The notes beneath the pieces were generated by a model. The model was given only the letters and a program-made list of their open reading frames with translations, ran no database searches and was not told the DNA's origin. A stretch of DNA of 50,170 nucleotides from positions 580-50,749 of the forward strand of contig ONNQ01000023.1 in assembly GCA_900319245.1 (NCBI GenBank), written 5' to 3'. The position numbers and the translations under genes are program-made. Below, piece by piece: positions 34,107 through 42,136 of this stretch. The first letter of the stretch is position 1. Every line of letters starts with the position of its first letter. Origin of the DNA: an uncultured Lachnospiraceae bacterium. Lineage in GTDB: Bacteria > Bacillota > Clostridia > Lachnospirales > Lachnospiraceae.

Positions 34107-34249
34107 TATGCGCTGCAAATAGACATCCCTCACAAAATCAGCTAGAATAGAAATGTCAGAACATAGGTGCAGATCCGTTTGCGTTAACGTTTGCATTAAA
34201 TCGTTCTGATGCACACTGTTGTTTGAACTAAAGAATAGAGGCAATGTAT

Positions 34250-35476
34250 ATGAATCTGGAACAGGCAAGAGAAAAATTAAATCAGTATGGACAGCTCCAT
34301 GTCCTCGATCATTATGACGCGCTGACGGACGAACAGAAGCAGATACTTCTGACACAGATCGATGAGACGGACTTCTCTGTGATCCGCTATGCGAAGAATC
34401 CGCACGGCAATCAGAAGAGAGGCAAGATCGAGCCGCTCGGCGCCATGGAAATCAGTGAAATAGAGAAGAACGAACAGCATTTCAGAGAGGTGGGCCTTGC
34501 CGCCCTTCGCGCGCGCAAGATCGGCGCAGTGCTTCTGGCCGGCGGTATGGGAACCAGGCTTGGATCCGACGACCCCAAGTGCATGTACGATATCGGCATT
34601 ACCAAACCGGTCTATATCATGCAGCGCCTGATCGAGAACCTGATGGACGTTGTCAGAGAAGCGGGCGTCTATGTGCCCCTCTTTATCATGACGAGTGACA
34701 AGAACCACGAGAAGACGGTCAACTTCATGGAGAAGATGGACTATTTTGGCTATGACAAGGACATGGTCCGCTTCTTCAAGCAGGATATGGCGCCGGCGGT
34801 GGATTACAATGGCAAAGTATACATGGAGACCAACTACAGGATCGCGACGTCCCCCAACGGAAACGGCGGATGGTTCCTGTCCATGATGAATTCCGGCGTT
34901 CTCGACAGGGCCAAGGAACTGGGCGTCGAGTGGCTCAATATCTTTGCAGTGGACAACGTACTGCAGAGAATCTCGGACCCTTGCTTCGTAGGCGCGACGC
35001 TCGAGAGCGGCTGCGCAACCGGTGCCAAGGTCGTGCGCAAGGTCACGCCGGATGAGAAGGTCGGCGCGCTCTGCCTCGAGGACGGCATGCCCTCGATCGT
35101 CGAGTATTACGATATGACGCCCGAGCTTCTCGAGGCCAAGGACGAGAAGGGGAATCCCGCGTACAACTTCGGCGTCATCCTCAACTATCTCTTCCGTGAG
35201 AAGGACCTTGAGCGGATCGTGAACGACGAACTGCCTGTCCACGTTGTGGAGAAGAAGATCCCGCACATCGACAAGGACGGCAACGAGGTAAAGCCTGCGG
35301 AGCCCAACGGCTACAAGTTCGAGCAGCTGGCCGTGGACCTTGTCAGAGAACTCGACACATGCCTCCCGTACGAGGTACTGCGCGAGAAAGAGTTTGCGCC
35401 GATCAAGAATCCGACCGGCATTGACTCCGTGGAGTCCGCAAGAGAACTCTGCAGGAAGAATGGAATTGAACTGTAA
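34250..35476 (+). CDS. UDPGP-family sugar-nucleotide pyrophosphorylase (UAP1-like)
   Basis: The ~408-residue protein belongs to the UTP-glucose/UDP-GlcNAc pyrophosphorylase family otherwise known mainly from eukaryotes. The nucleotide loop is LLAGGMGTRLGSDDPKCMYDIG; others are TSPNGNGGWFLSM, FAVDNVLQRISDP and PAYNFGVILNYLF. It couples UTP with a hexose or N-acetylhexosamine 1-phosphate to give a UDP-sugar. It differs from bacterial GalU and GlmU. AGAGG lies 8 bases before ATG 34250, which I prefer over 34244. It is followed by a small conserved-looking ORF 18 bases on. Confidence 0.88.
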   Translation: MNLEQAREKLNQYGQLHVLDHYDALTDEQKQILLTQIDETDFSVIRYAKNPHGNQKRGKIEPLGAMEISEIEKNEQHFREVGLAALRARKIGAVLLAGGMGTRLGSDDPKCMYDIGITKPVYIMQRLIENLMDVVREAGVYVPLFIMTSDKNHEKTVNFMEKMDYFGYDKDMVRFFKQDMAPAVDYNGKVYMETNYRIATSPNGNGGWFLSMMNSGVLDRAKELGVEWLNIFAVDNVLQRISDPCFVGATLESGCATGAKVVRKVTPDEKVGALCLEDGMPSIVEYYDMTPELLEAKDEKGNPAYNFGVILNYLFREKDLERIVNDELPVHVVEKKIPHIDKDGNEVKPAEPNGYKFEQLAVDLVRELDTCLPYEVLREKEFAPIKNPTGIDSVESARELCRKNGIEL

Positions 35477-35494
35477 TACCGAACAAGGAGAAGT

Positions 35495-35767
35495 ATGTTC
35501 AGACTGTGGGTCAAAAAATGGAAAGATAACCGCCTCGTAGAAGACACCGTGGTGGAAAATGCGGAGCACGATACCCGGACACACAAGGTCCTTAACGGGC
35601 TGGAAGAGGGGTGCCGCAGGTTCGATCTCGCTGTGCCGATCTGGCTGGATTCGTCGATCCGTGATTTCCAAAGGCATGCGAGATGCCGCTTTACAAAGGA
35701 CTCCTTTATTGAAGAAATCGATTTCGATTATCTGGAAATATGGGTTATTGAAGAAGATATGTGGTGA
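35495..35767 (+). CDS. Small conserved-looking protein of unknown function
   Basis: A 90-residue soluble protein with a basic N-terminus (MFRLWVKKWKDNRLVED) and a C-terminal aromatic-acidic tail (FDYLEIWVIEEDMW). ACAAGGAG stands just before the ATG. It lies 18 bases after the pyrophosphorylase gene and ends at a strong terminator, so it is the last gene of that unit. I do not recognise a family and propose no function. Confidence 0.72.
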   Translation: MFRLWVKKWKDNRLVEDTVVENAEHDTRTHKVLNGLEEGCRRFDLAVPIWLDSSIRDFQRHARCRFTKDSFIEEIDFDYLEIWVIEEDMW

Positions 35768-35772
35768 GTAGA

Positions 35773-35822
35773 AAGCCCCGGAAAAGGCACAGCACTTTTC
35801 CGGGGCTTCTTCACTGTTTTTT
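35773..35822 (+). terminator. Intrinsic terminator
   Basis: AAGCCCCGGAAAAG (35773-35786) pairs perfectly with CTTTTCCGGGGCTT (35795-35808); a T-rich tail (CTTCACTGTTTTTT) follows. Confidence 0.88.
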
Positions 35823-35939
35823 CACGATTTACCCGGAATTGCCTTTGAATCATCACAGTTTCTACACAATTGAACCGTATACTTGCCGTATCGAGATAAG
35901 AAAAACGGTAGAATACCGATATTGAAAGGCAGGTTTGAG

Positions 35940-37871
35940 ATGAGTGACGAGAAATTGAATTTTGACACATCGAACGAGACAGTTACTTCAAATGGTGCAC
36001 AGGAGCCGGTCGATCAGAATATTGTAGAGAGCACGGCGGAAGTGATCAGCGAGTCCGTGACGACAGAAGCGCCTTCGGGAGAAGCCGCGAAGGAAGAGGC
36101 GCCCACGTATTCCTATGAGACCTACAGCACCAATACAAGCACAAACGAATATATGCATGCGGACGCAGGGTCTGCGACCGGTAACGGCAGCTATCAGTAC
36201 AGTGGCGCCAATCACGAATACTATCAGGGTGAGAACTACGGTTCATCTGTTGGCAGCGGTACGGGTGGAAACGGAAACGGAAACAGAGGCGGAAGAGGCA
36301 AGGGCTTCCTCGCGGTTGTACTGGCCATCATCTTCGGCGCATGCATCGGCGCAGGCTTCTGGGGCGTACACCGCTATGTAGGCAAGACGAGCGCTGCGGA
36401 GACAGCGATCGCGGACGCCGCAGGCAATCAGGATTCTTCCATCACCGGAGAACAGAAAGAAGAAGAGCCGGCAGAGGCGCCTGCAGAGGAGGCACCGCAG
36501 GCAGAAGAGCAGGCCCCCGCACAGGATCCCGCCGCAGAGCAGGATGCGCAGGCCGCACAGGAGCAGCCGGCGGAGACGACGGCACCGCAGACGCAGAACG
36601 CCGGTTCCTTTGAACAGGCCGAAGGCATCAAGAATGAAGCGGGTCTGATCATCGCCGACACAGAGACGCCCGATACGGAACTGACCAGAGTTGTCAATCA
36701 GGTCATGCCTTCCATCGTATCGGTCTACAATGACTTCACACAGGAAGTACAGACCTTCTACGGACAGACCTATACAAGGCAGGGAGAATCCACCGGATCC
36801 GGTATCATCATCGGTAAGACGGACAGCGAGCTTTTGATCGTGACCAACAATCACGTCGTAGAAGGCGCGGACAACCTCAGAGTTCTCTTTATTGACCAGG
36901 AGACCTGCAACGCGGAGATCAAGGGAACAGATCCCAGCAACGACCTGGCTGTGATCGCAGTTCCGCTCGAGAGCATTAAGGATACAACCCAGGGACAGAT
37001 CAAAGTGGCAACGCTCGGCAACTCCGACAACCTTAAGATCGGTGAGGACGTCATCGCAATCGGTAACGCCCTTGGCTATGGTCAGTCCGTAACGACCGGA
37101 ATCGTAAGCGCCAACAACAGAGAGATCAGTGATGAGACGATCACAGGTACATTCATTCAGACAGATGCAGCCATCAACCCCGGCAACTCCGGCGGCGCAC
37201 TCGTCAATATCAATGGCAACGTGATTGGCATCAATTCCAGTAAAATCGGCGGAGATACCGTTGAGGGAATGGGATTTGCCATTCCGATCACCAGAGCGAT
37301 CCCGATCATCGAGGATCTGATGAGCAGAGAAACCCTCAACAAGGTCGATGAGGCGGAGCAGGGAACAATCGGAATCAGCGGAGCAACCGTAACTTCTGAC
37401 GTATCCAAGGCGTACAACATGCCTGTAGGTGTATATGTCGCCCAGATCCTTGAAAACGGCGGCGCAGCAAGCTCCGACCTGCGAGAAGGCGATATCATCA
37501 CCGCGATCAACAAGCAGAGCGTCTCCAGCATGGAAGAGCTGCAGAAAATGCTGCAGTACTACAAGGCAGGCACAGAAGTGACGCTGACCGTGCAGAGACA
37601 GGACGGTCAGGGCTCTTATAAAGAAGCAGAAGTGAAGGTTACGCTCGGAACACGTGCTTCGATCGAAAACCAGCAGCAGAACGACCAGCAGAACGGACAG
37701 CAGCAGAATGGCCAGCAGGAGCAGGTCGATCCGAACATGCCTGACCAGAACGGCGGTCAGAACGGAAATAATGGACAGGACGGCCAGAACGGGTATAATG
37801 GTCAGAGTGGGAACGGACAGGGAAGCTACTACAATCCCTTTGAACAGTTCGGATTCCCCTTCGGAAACTGA
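35940..37871 (+). CDS. HtrA/DegP-like serine protease with PDZ domain
   Basis: The 643-residue membrane-anchored protease has a long disordered N-terminus, one membrane helix (~122-145), and an extracellular Glu/Ala/Gln/Pro-rich linker. A trypsin domain follows with the triad His305 (TNNHVVEGA), Asp335 (SNDLAVIAV) and Ser417 (GNSGGAL), then a PDZ domain (residues ~480-590). The tail is a Gln/Asn/Gly-rich repeat. It degrades or refolds misfolded envelope proteins. AAAGGCAGG precedes ATG 35940. The low-complexity ends are unusually long for the family. ClpX-like comes 45 bases later, a quality-control pairing. Confidence 0.93.
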   Translation: MSDEKLNFDTSNETVTSNGAQEPVDQNIVESTAEVISESVTTEAPSGEAAKEEAPTYSYETYSTNTSTNEYMHADAGSATGNGSYQYSGANHEYYQGENYGSSVGSGTGGNGNGNRGGRGKGFLAVVLAIIFGACIGAGFWGVHRYVGKTSAAETAIADAAGNQDSSITGEQKEEEPAEAPAEEAPQAEEQAPAQDPAAEQDAQAAQEQPAETTAPQTQNAGSFEQAEGIKNEAGLIIADTETPDTELTRVVNQVMPSIVSVYNDFTQEVQTFYGQTYTRQGESTGSGIIIGKTDSELLIVTNNHVVEGADNLRVLFIDQETCNAEIKGTDPSNDLAVIAVPLESIKDTTQGQIKVATLGNSDNLKIGEDVIAIGNALGYGQSVTTGIVSANNREISDETITGTFIQTDAAINPGNSGGALVNINGNVIGINSSKIGGDTVEGMGFAIPITRAIPIIEDLMSRETLNKVDEAEQGTIGISGATVTSDVSKAYNMPVGVYVAQILENGGAASSDLREGDIITAINKQSVSSMEELQKMLQYYKAGTEVTLTVQRQDGQGSYKEAEVKVTLGTRASIENQQQNDQQNGQQQNGQQEQVDPNMPDQNGGQNGNNGQDGQNGYNGQSGNGQGSYYNPFEQFGFPFGN

Positions 37872-37916
37872 TCGTCCATACGGTTTTGGCGATAAGGAAT
37901 AAAGCGAGGACAATAT

Positions 37917-39575
37917 ATGGCAAACAATACGAATGGACATGAAGGCGGATCGGGGGAGTACTGCCTCATGTGCGGACGCTCGGAAAAGGAGGCCGGCAAG
38001 ATGGTCTATCTGCCCGGCGGACTCAGGCTCTGCCCGGAATGCATGCAGAAGACAGTAGACCAAGCCAGCAAGATCGATTTCCAGAGCATCTTTAACAATC
38101 CGCTCTTTATGCAGAACAATCCCTTCTTCCCGGGCGGCGCGGGGACACCGAACACAGACGCGCCGGTTGTGGATCCGGCCGAGGATACGAAGTCCGCTGC
38201 GCCGGCACAGGACGAAGCGCCTGTAAAGGCGTCGCCTTCCGGTGTGAAAAAGCCTGCGGACGAGGATGAGCCCGGTGACCAGGACGAGCCCGAGACAGAA
38301 GAGAAGGAAGAAAAAGAGGAGAGCAGCGGGAAAAAAGGCAGACAGCCTTCGGTCAGTTTTTTGAACCTGGGCGACATTTTCGGCAACTTCGGAGGTCCCC
38401 AGCAGGCCAAGGTCAAGAAGAAGAAAAAGACGGGCCCCAAGCCGGTATTCTCCATCGACAATATCCCGGCGCCCCACAAGATCAAGGAAGAGCTGGACAA
38501 GTATATCATCGGGCAGGAGCGCGCCAAGAAGGTCATCTCCGTGGCGGCTTACAACCACTATAAACGTGTGAAGACCGGTACCATGGACGATATTGAGATC
38601 GAGAAGTCCAATATCCTCCTTCTGGGCCCCACCGGATGCGGCAAAACATACATCGTCCGGACGCTGGCCCGCATTCTGGACGTACCGCTCGCTATCACGG
38701 ATGCAACGTCCCTCACAGAGGCCGGCTATATCGGCGACGATATCGAGAGCGTGATTTCCAAGCTCCTCGCGGAAGCGGACAACGACGTAGAGAAGACGGA
38801 GAAGGGCATTGTCTTTGTCGACGAGATCGACAAGATCGCCAAGAAGAAGAACGTAAACTCCAGAGACGTCAGCGGCGAGTCCGTACAGCAGGGCATGCTC
38901 AAGCTCCTCGAGGGCGCGGATGTGGAAGTGCCTGTCGGCGCCAATTCCAAGAACGCGATGGTGCCCCTCACAACCGTCAATACCAGGAATATCCTGTTCA
39001 TCTGCGGCGGCGCTTTCCCGGATCTGGAGAAGATCATTCGCGAGCGGCTGACCAAGCAGACGTCCATCGGATTCTCCGCGGAGATCCGCGACAAGTACGA
39101 CAAGGAGAAGAACATCCTGGACCGCGTGACCAACGAAGACCTGCGCAAATTCGGCATGATCCCCGAGTTTATCGGGCGCCTTCCCATCATCTGCCCTATG
39201 CAGGGCCTGGATGAGGATATGCTGGTCAAAATCCTGAAAGAGCCCAAGAACGCGATCCTCAAGCAGTACCAGAAGCTGCTGGCGCTGGACGAAGTCAAGC
39301 TCGAGTTCGAGGACGACGCCCTGTACGCAATCGCGGAAAAAGCCCTGCAGAAAGACACCGGCGCGAGAGCGCTGCGGTCCATCATTGAGGAATTCATGCT
39401 GGATATCATGTATGAGATCCCCAAGGATGAGAACATCGGAACAGTGACCATCACCCGCGCGTATGTAGAAGGCAAGGGCGGCCCCAGAATCGAGATCCGC
39501 TCGGATCTTGTCGACGGCGCTCGCGGACAGAAGAAATTGCCCGATAAGGGAGAGGCGGAAGCGCCTGCCAACTGA
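37917..39575 (+). CDS. ClpX-like AAA+ unfoldase with long acidic insert, RKH loop missing
   Basis: The 552-residue protein has a ClpX-type zinc finger (Cys16, 19, 39, 42), then a Glu/Pro/Asp-rich insert (~55-175) absent from normal ~420-residue ClpX, then a ClpX AAA+ module. Visible are Walker A GPTGCGKT (~236-243), pore loop GYIGDD (GYVG in ClpX), Walker B IVFVDEID, the ClpP-docking loop SIGFSA, and the Arg finger PEFIGRLP and sensor 2 GARALR. Where ClpX has the RKH substrate loop this protein has NSKNAMV (~341-347). No clpP is adjacent; this is probably a paralog, not the housekeeping clpX. Confidence 0.9.
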   Translation: MANNTNGHEGGSGEYCLMCGRSEKEAGKMVYLPGGLRLCPECMQKTVDQASKIDFQSIFNNPLFMQNNPFFPGGAGTPNTDAPVVDPAEDTKSAAPAQDEAPVKASPSGVKKPADEDEPGDQDEPETEEKEEKEESSGKKGRQPSVSFLNLGDIFGNFGGPQQAKVKKKKKTGPKPVFSIDNIPAPHKIKEELDKYIIGQERAKKVISVAAYNHYKRVKTGTMDDIEIEKSNILLLGPTGCGKTYIVRTLARILDVPLAITDATSLTEAGYIGDDIESVISKLLAEADNDVEKTEKGIVFVDEIDKIAKKKNVNSRDVSGESVQQGMLKLLEGADVEVPVGANSKNAMVPLTTVNTRNILFICGGAFPDLEKIIRERLTKQTSIGFSAEIRDKYDKEKNILDRVTNEDLRKFGMIPEFIGRLPIICPMQGLDEDMLVKILKEPKNAILKQYQKLLALDEVKLEFEDDALYAIAEKALQKDTGARALRSIIEEFMLDIMYEIPKDENIGTVTITRAYVEGKGGPRIEIRSDLVDGARGQKKLPDKGEAEAPAN

Positions 39576-39630
39576 TCCGGGGATTTCGAACCCTGAGAGT
39601 GCGGCCAAGCACTCCAACATGGTGATCAAT

Positions 39631-40251
39631 ATGAAAATGATTGATAAGACAGTTACAGTCTTTACAGAAGAACTCGCGTCATCAGCCCCCGTTCCGGGCG
39701 GGGGCGGCGCTAGTGCGCTTGTGGGCGCAATTGGTATTGCACTGGGAGACATGGTGGGAGAACTCACTGTGGGCAAAAAGAGATATGCGGATGTGGAAGA
39801 AGACGTCCGTGCGCTGATGGCGCGCGCGCAGGAGCTGCGCGTGCGTTTTCTTGCGCTTGTCGACGGCGACGCGGAGGCGTTTGCGCCTCTGGCCAAAGCA
39901 TACAGTATTCCCAAAGGGGATCCCGGTCGCGATGAAATCATGGAAAATGCCTTGCAGGTGGCCTGCAGTGCCCCGATGGACATCATGCGCAGCTGCGCGG
40001 AGGCACTGGATCTGATCGAGGAATTCGCGGCAAAGGGTTCCAAGCTGGCGATTTCAGACGCCGGCTGCGGCGCAATTCTCTGCAAAGCAGCGATGCAGGC
40101 GGCTTCGCTCAACGTCTTCATCAACACGAAGTCTATGAAGGACCGTGCCTGTGCAGAGGCGTTGGAACAGGAGGCAGGCGATCTTTTGACCAAATACACC
40201 GCAATGGGCGATGAGATCTATGGCGCGGTGGTAGACAAGATCAGGCAGTAA
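39631..40251 (+). CDS. fchA: Methenyltetrahydrofolate cyclohydrolase / formiminotransferase-cyclodeaminase domain protein
   Basis: The ~206-residue helical protein matches the FTCD cyclodeaminase family (FchA): VPGGGGASALVGAIGIALGDMVGELTVGKKRY is its signature, and a downstream SDAGCGAILCKAAMQAA is conserved. FchA converts methenyl-THF to formyl-THF; related cyclodeaminases use formimino-THF. I choose ATG 39631 (MKMID) because GGTGAT lies just upstream; ATGs at 39619 and 39637 are alternatives. It ends 11 bases before folD, forming a one-carbon operon. Confidence 0.86.
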   Translation: MKMIDKTVTVFTEELASSAPVPGGGGASALVGAIGIALGDMVGELTVGKKRYADVEEDVRALMARAQELRVRFLALVDGDAEAFAPLAKAYSIPKGDPGRDEIMENALQVACSAPMDIMRSCAEALDLIEEFAAKGSKLAISDAGCGAILCKAAMQAASLNVFINTKSMKDRACAEALEQEAGDLLTKYTAMGDEIYGAVVDKIRQ

Positions 40252-40262
40252 AGGGGACGAAT

Positions 40263-41117
40263 ATGGCCAGAATTCTCAAAGGCAAGGAAGTGGCAGACGC
40301 GTTGACTGCGCAGATGCAGAAGGATGTGGAAGAACTTAGGGCAGCAGGCGTCACGCCGACACTTTGTATTTTCAGGGTGGGAGAGCGGCCGGATGACCTG
40401 TCCTATGAGCGCGGCGCCACCGAGCGTGCGCAGACAGTGGGGATCGATGTGAAGAAAGTGGTGCTTCCGGCGGATGTGACGCAGGAAGTGTTCGACGAGG
40501 CGTTTACAAAGGTCAACGAGGACGACAGCATCCATGGAATTCTCCTTTTCCGCCCCCTTCCCAAACAGCTCGACAATGAGAAAGCGCGGCAGATGCTGAA
40601 CCCCGCCAAGGATATCGACGGCTGCACGGATCTCTCTCTGGCCGGCGTTTTCACGAATACAAAGACCGGATTTCCGCCCTGCACAGCGCAGGCGGCCATG
40701 GAAATCCTGCACCACTTCGGCATTCAGATCAAAGGAAAAAAGGCGGCTGTCATCGGCCGTTCCCTTGTCATTGGCCGGCCCGTGGGTATGATGCTGATGC
40801 ACGAAAACGCGACGGTGGTCAACTGCCACACGCGGACCGTCGACGTCCCTTCGATCACCAGCAAGGCAGATATTCTGATCGCGGCATCGGGTCAGCTGCA
40901 CAGTGTGACCAGAGAGTACACAAACCCGGACCAGGTCGTCATTGACGTGGGTATCAACTGGGACGAGAAAAAGGGCGGCATTTCGGGCGACGTCGCTTTT
41001 GAAGATGTTGAGCCCTATGTCTCTGCGATCACGCCTGTTCCGGGCGGCGTAGGAGGCGTCACCACTTGTGTGCTGATCGGGCACGTTGTCGAGGCGGCCA
41101 GAAGGACGCTCCAATAA
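40263..41117 (+). CDS. folD: Bifunctional methylene-THF dehydrogenase/cyclohydrolase
   Basis: The 284-residue protein matches FolD, the NADP-dependent oxidation of methylene-THF to methenyl-THF and its hydrolysis to formyl-THF. Signatures include DDSIHGILLFRPLPKQLD, PAKDIDGCTD, VIGRSLVIGRPVGMML and TPVPGGVGGVTTCVLI. The canonical catalytic Lys of the YxxxK motif is less obvious here: the region reads DLSYERGATERAQ, with no Lys at the usual place, so the cyclohydrolase activity may be weak. That could explain the adjacent fchA. AAAGGGG lies before the ATG. A terminator follows. Confidence 0.92.
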   Translation: MARILKGKEVADALTAQMQKDVEELRAAGVTPTLCIFRVGERPDDLSYERGATERAQTVGIDVKKVVLPADVTQEVFDEAFTKVNEDDSIHGILLFRPLPKQLDNEKARQMLNPAKDIDGCTDLSLAGVFTNTKTGFPPCTAQAAMEILHHFGIQIKGKKAAVIGRSLVIGRPVGMMLMHENATVVNCHTRTVDVPSITSKADILIAASGQLHSVTREYTNPDQVVIDVGINWDEKKGGISGDVAFEDVEPYVSAITPVPGGVGGVTTCVLIGHVVEAARRTLQ

Positions 41118-41131
41118 GGAACTATTCATAA

Positions 41132-41174
41132 GCAGAAAAAGTATCAATTTCGATATTACTTTCTGCTTTTTTAC
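41132..41174 (+). terminator. Intrinsic terminator after folD
   Basis: AGCAGAAAAAGTATC pairs with GATATTACTTTCTGCT with a single bulge and is followed by TTTTTTA. Confidence 0.82.
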
Positions 41175-41264
41175 ATAAAGAACATGGAATAAACACAAAA
41201 TATACAATTTTGGTTATGGAAAAACGTGCACATGTGTATTAGAATTCCATTAGTAAATCATGGC

Positions 41265-41297
41265 GTGCCTTGACGACAGCAGATTTCGTCAAGGCAC
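41265..41297. other. Perfect 12-bp hairpin upstream of the THF riboswitch
   Basis: GTGCCTTGACGA (41265-41276) pairs with TCGTCAAGGCAC (41286-41297) around a 9-base loop and is not followed by a U-tract. It sits 18 bases before the aptamer. Confidence 0.7.
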
Positions 41298-41315
41298 TAT
41301 TAAAAGAAATTGAAT

Positions 41316-41419
41316 GGACAGAGTAGAAATGACGCGTCAAGTGTCGCGAAATGGGAGGTCGTTCGCGGACGAAAGGATTTGATTTTGAAATCCTGCGGTG
41401 TCATTTCGCATCCGCTGCC
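41316..41419 (+). promoter_or_regulatory. THF riboswitch (class I) upstream of folT
   Basis: The sequence follows the known THF aptamer: GAGTAG, GCGTCAAGTG, then GAAATGGGA-GTCG, a variable stem, and GCGGTG...CGCATCCGCT at the 3' end. I compared it from memory with streptococcal folT aptamers. It lies before a folate-transporter and folylpolyglutamate synthase operon, where tetrahydrofolate feedback is expected. The expression platform before the AAAGGAGG site (~41482) is not clear; ribosome-site masking is possible. This and the hairpin before it fill most of the 378-base gap 41118-41495. Confidence 0.9.
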
Positions 41420-41495
41420 GCGTATTTGTCATGCTTCCGGCGTGGTAGCAAACGTAACACTGTAGTTAGCGGCCTATCACAAAGGAGGTTTTTTT

Positions 41496-42095
41496 ATGTT
41501 CAAACGATTTTTTGGCGCATTGATGGAAAATGGAAACGCTAGGGAACCGGGGACGGGAGAGGATGGCCGTCCGCTTGCGAGCGGGGGTTCCCCCGTGCGC
41601 ACGATTGTATGGCTGGCACTCTTCACGGCTTTGTTCATTGTGCTGGAGCGCTTTCTCTCGATCAATGTCTGGAATATGCGAATAGGCTTTGCTTTTATAG
41701 CGCTGGCCATGGCGGGCATGCTTTACGGCCCGCTCGCAGCTGGCCTGGTAGGTGCGGCGGGTGATATCCTGGGAATGCTTTTGTTCCCCACGGGACCCTA
41801 TTTCCCGGGCTTTACGCTGAACGCCTTCCTGACAGGCGCCGTATTCGGACTGTTCCTCTACAAGGGTATGACGGTCAAGCGCATGATTGGGGCAGTGGCC
41901 GTCAATCAGCTTATTCTGAGCCTTTTTGTGCAGACATTGTGGATTTCCATGACGTATGGCGCACCCTATATAGGACTTCTTCCTGTTCGCCTGACGCAGT
42001 GTCTGGTCATGATCCCGGTTCAGCTGATGTCTCTTTACCTGATCGGCAGGCCATTGGCAAATGCCATGCGCCGCTTGCACATGAACACACTTTGA
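41496..42095 (+). CDS. folT: ECF transporter S component, folate type
   Basis: The 199-residue protein has five to six membrane segments after a ~35-residue charged N-terminus. The FolT/ECF core reads RIGFAFIALAMAGMLYGPLAAGLVGAAGDILGM, followed by FPGFTLNAFLTG. S components bind the vitamin and dock on a shared EcfAAT module, which is not in this window. AAAGGAGG before ATG 41496 gives the start. The THF riboswitch and the adjacent folC support folate as substrate. Confidence 0.88.
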   Translation: MFKRFFGALMENGNAREPGTGEDGRPLASGGSPVRTIVWLALFTALFIVLERFLSINVWNMRIGFAFIALAMAGMLYGPLAAGLVGAAGDILGMLLFPTGPYFPGFTLNAFLTGAVFGLFLYKGMTVKRMIGAVAVNQLILSLFVQTLWISMTYGAPYIGLLPVRLTQCLVMIPVQLMSLYLIGRPLANAMRRLHMNTL

Positions 42096-42136
42096 ACGGG
42101 GAGAGACGGAACTAACGAGCGAGAGGAATCAGGCAG

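Noticed and set aside
34277-35677. 466-codon minus-strand frame opposite the UAP1-like gene
   Set aside because: Shadow of the UDPGP gene; spans a gene boundary and terminator-free spacer but has no ribosome site or domain.
36243-40199. 1318-codon open frame on the minus strand opposite htrA, clpX-like and fchA
   Set aside because: The plus strand encodes three clear families here. The minus frame gives a low-complexity Leu/Arg/Ser/Val-rich protein without domains or ribosome site; it is a shadow of codon bias.
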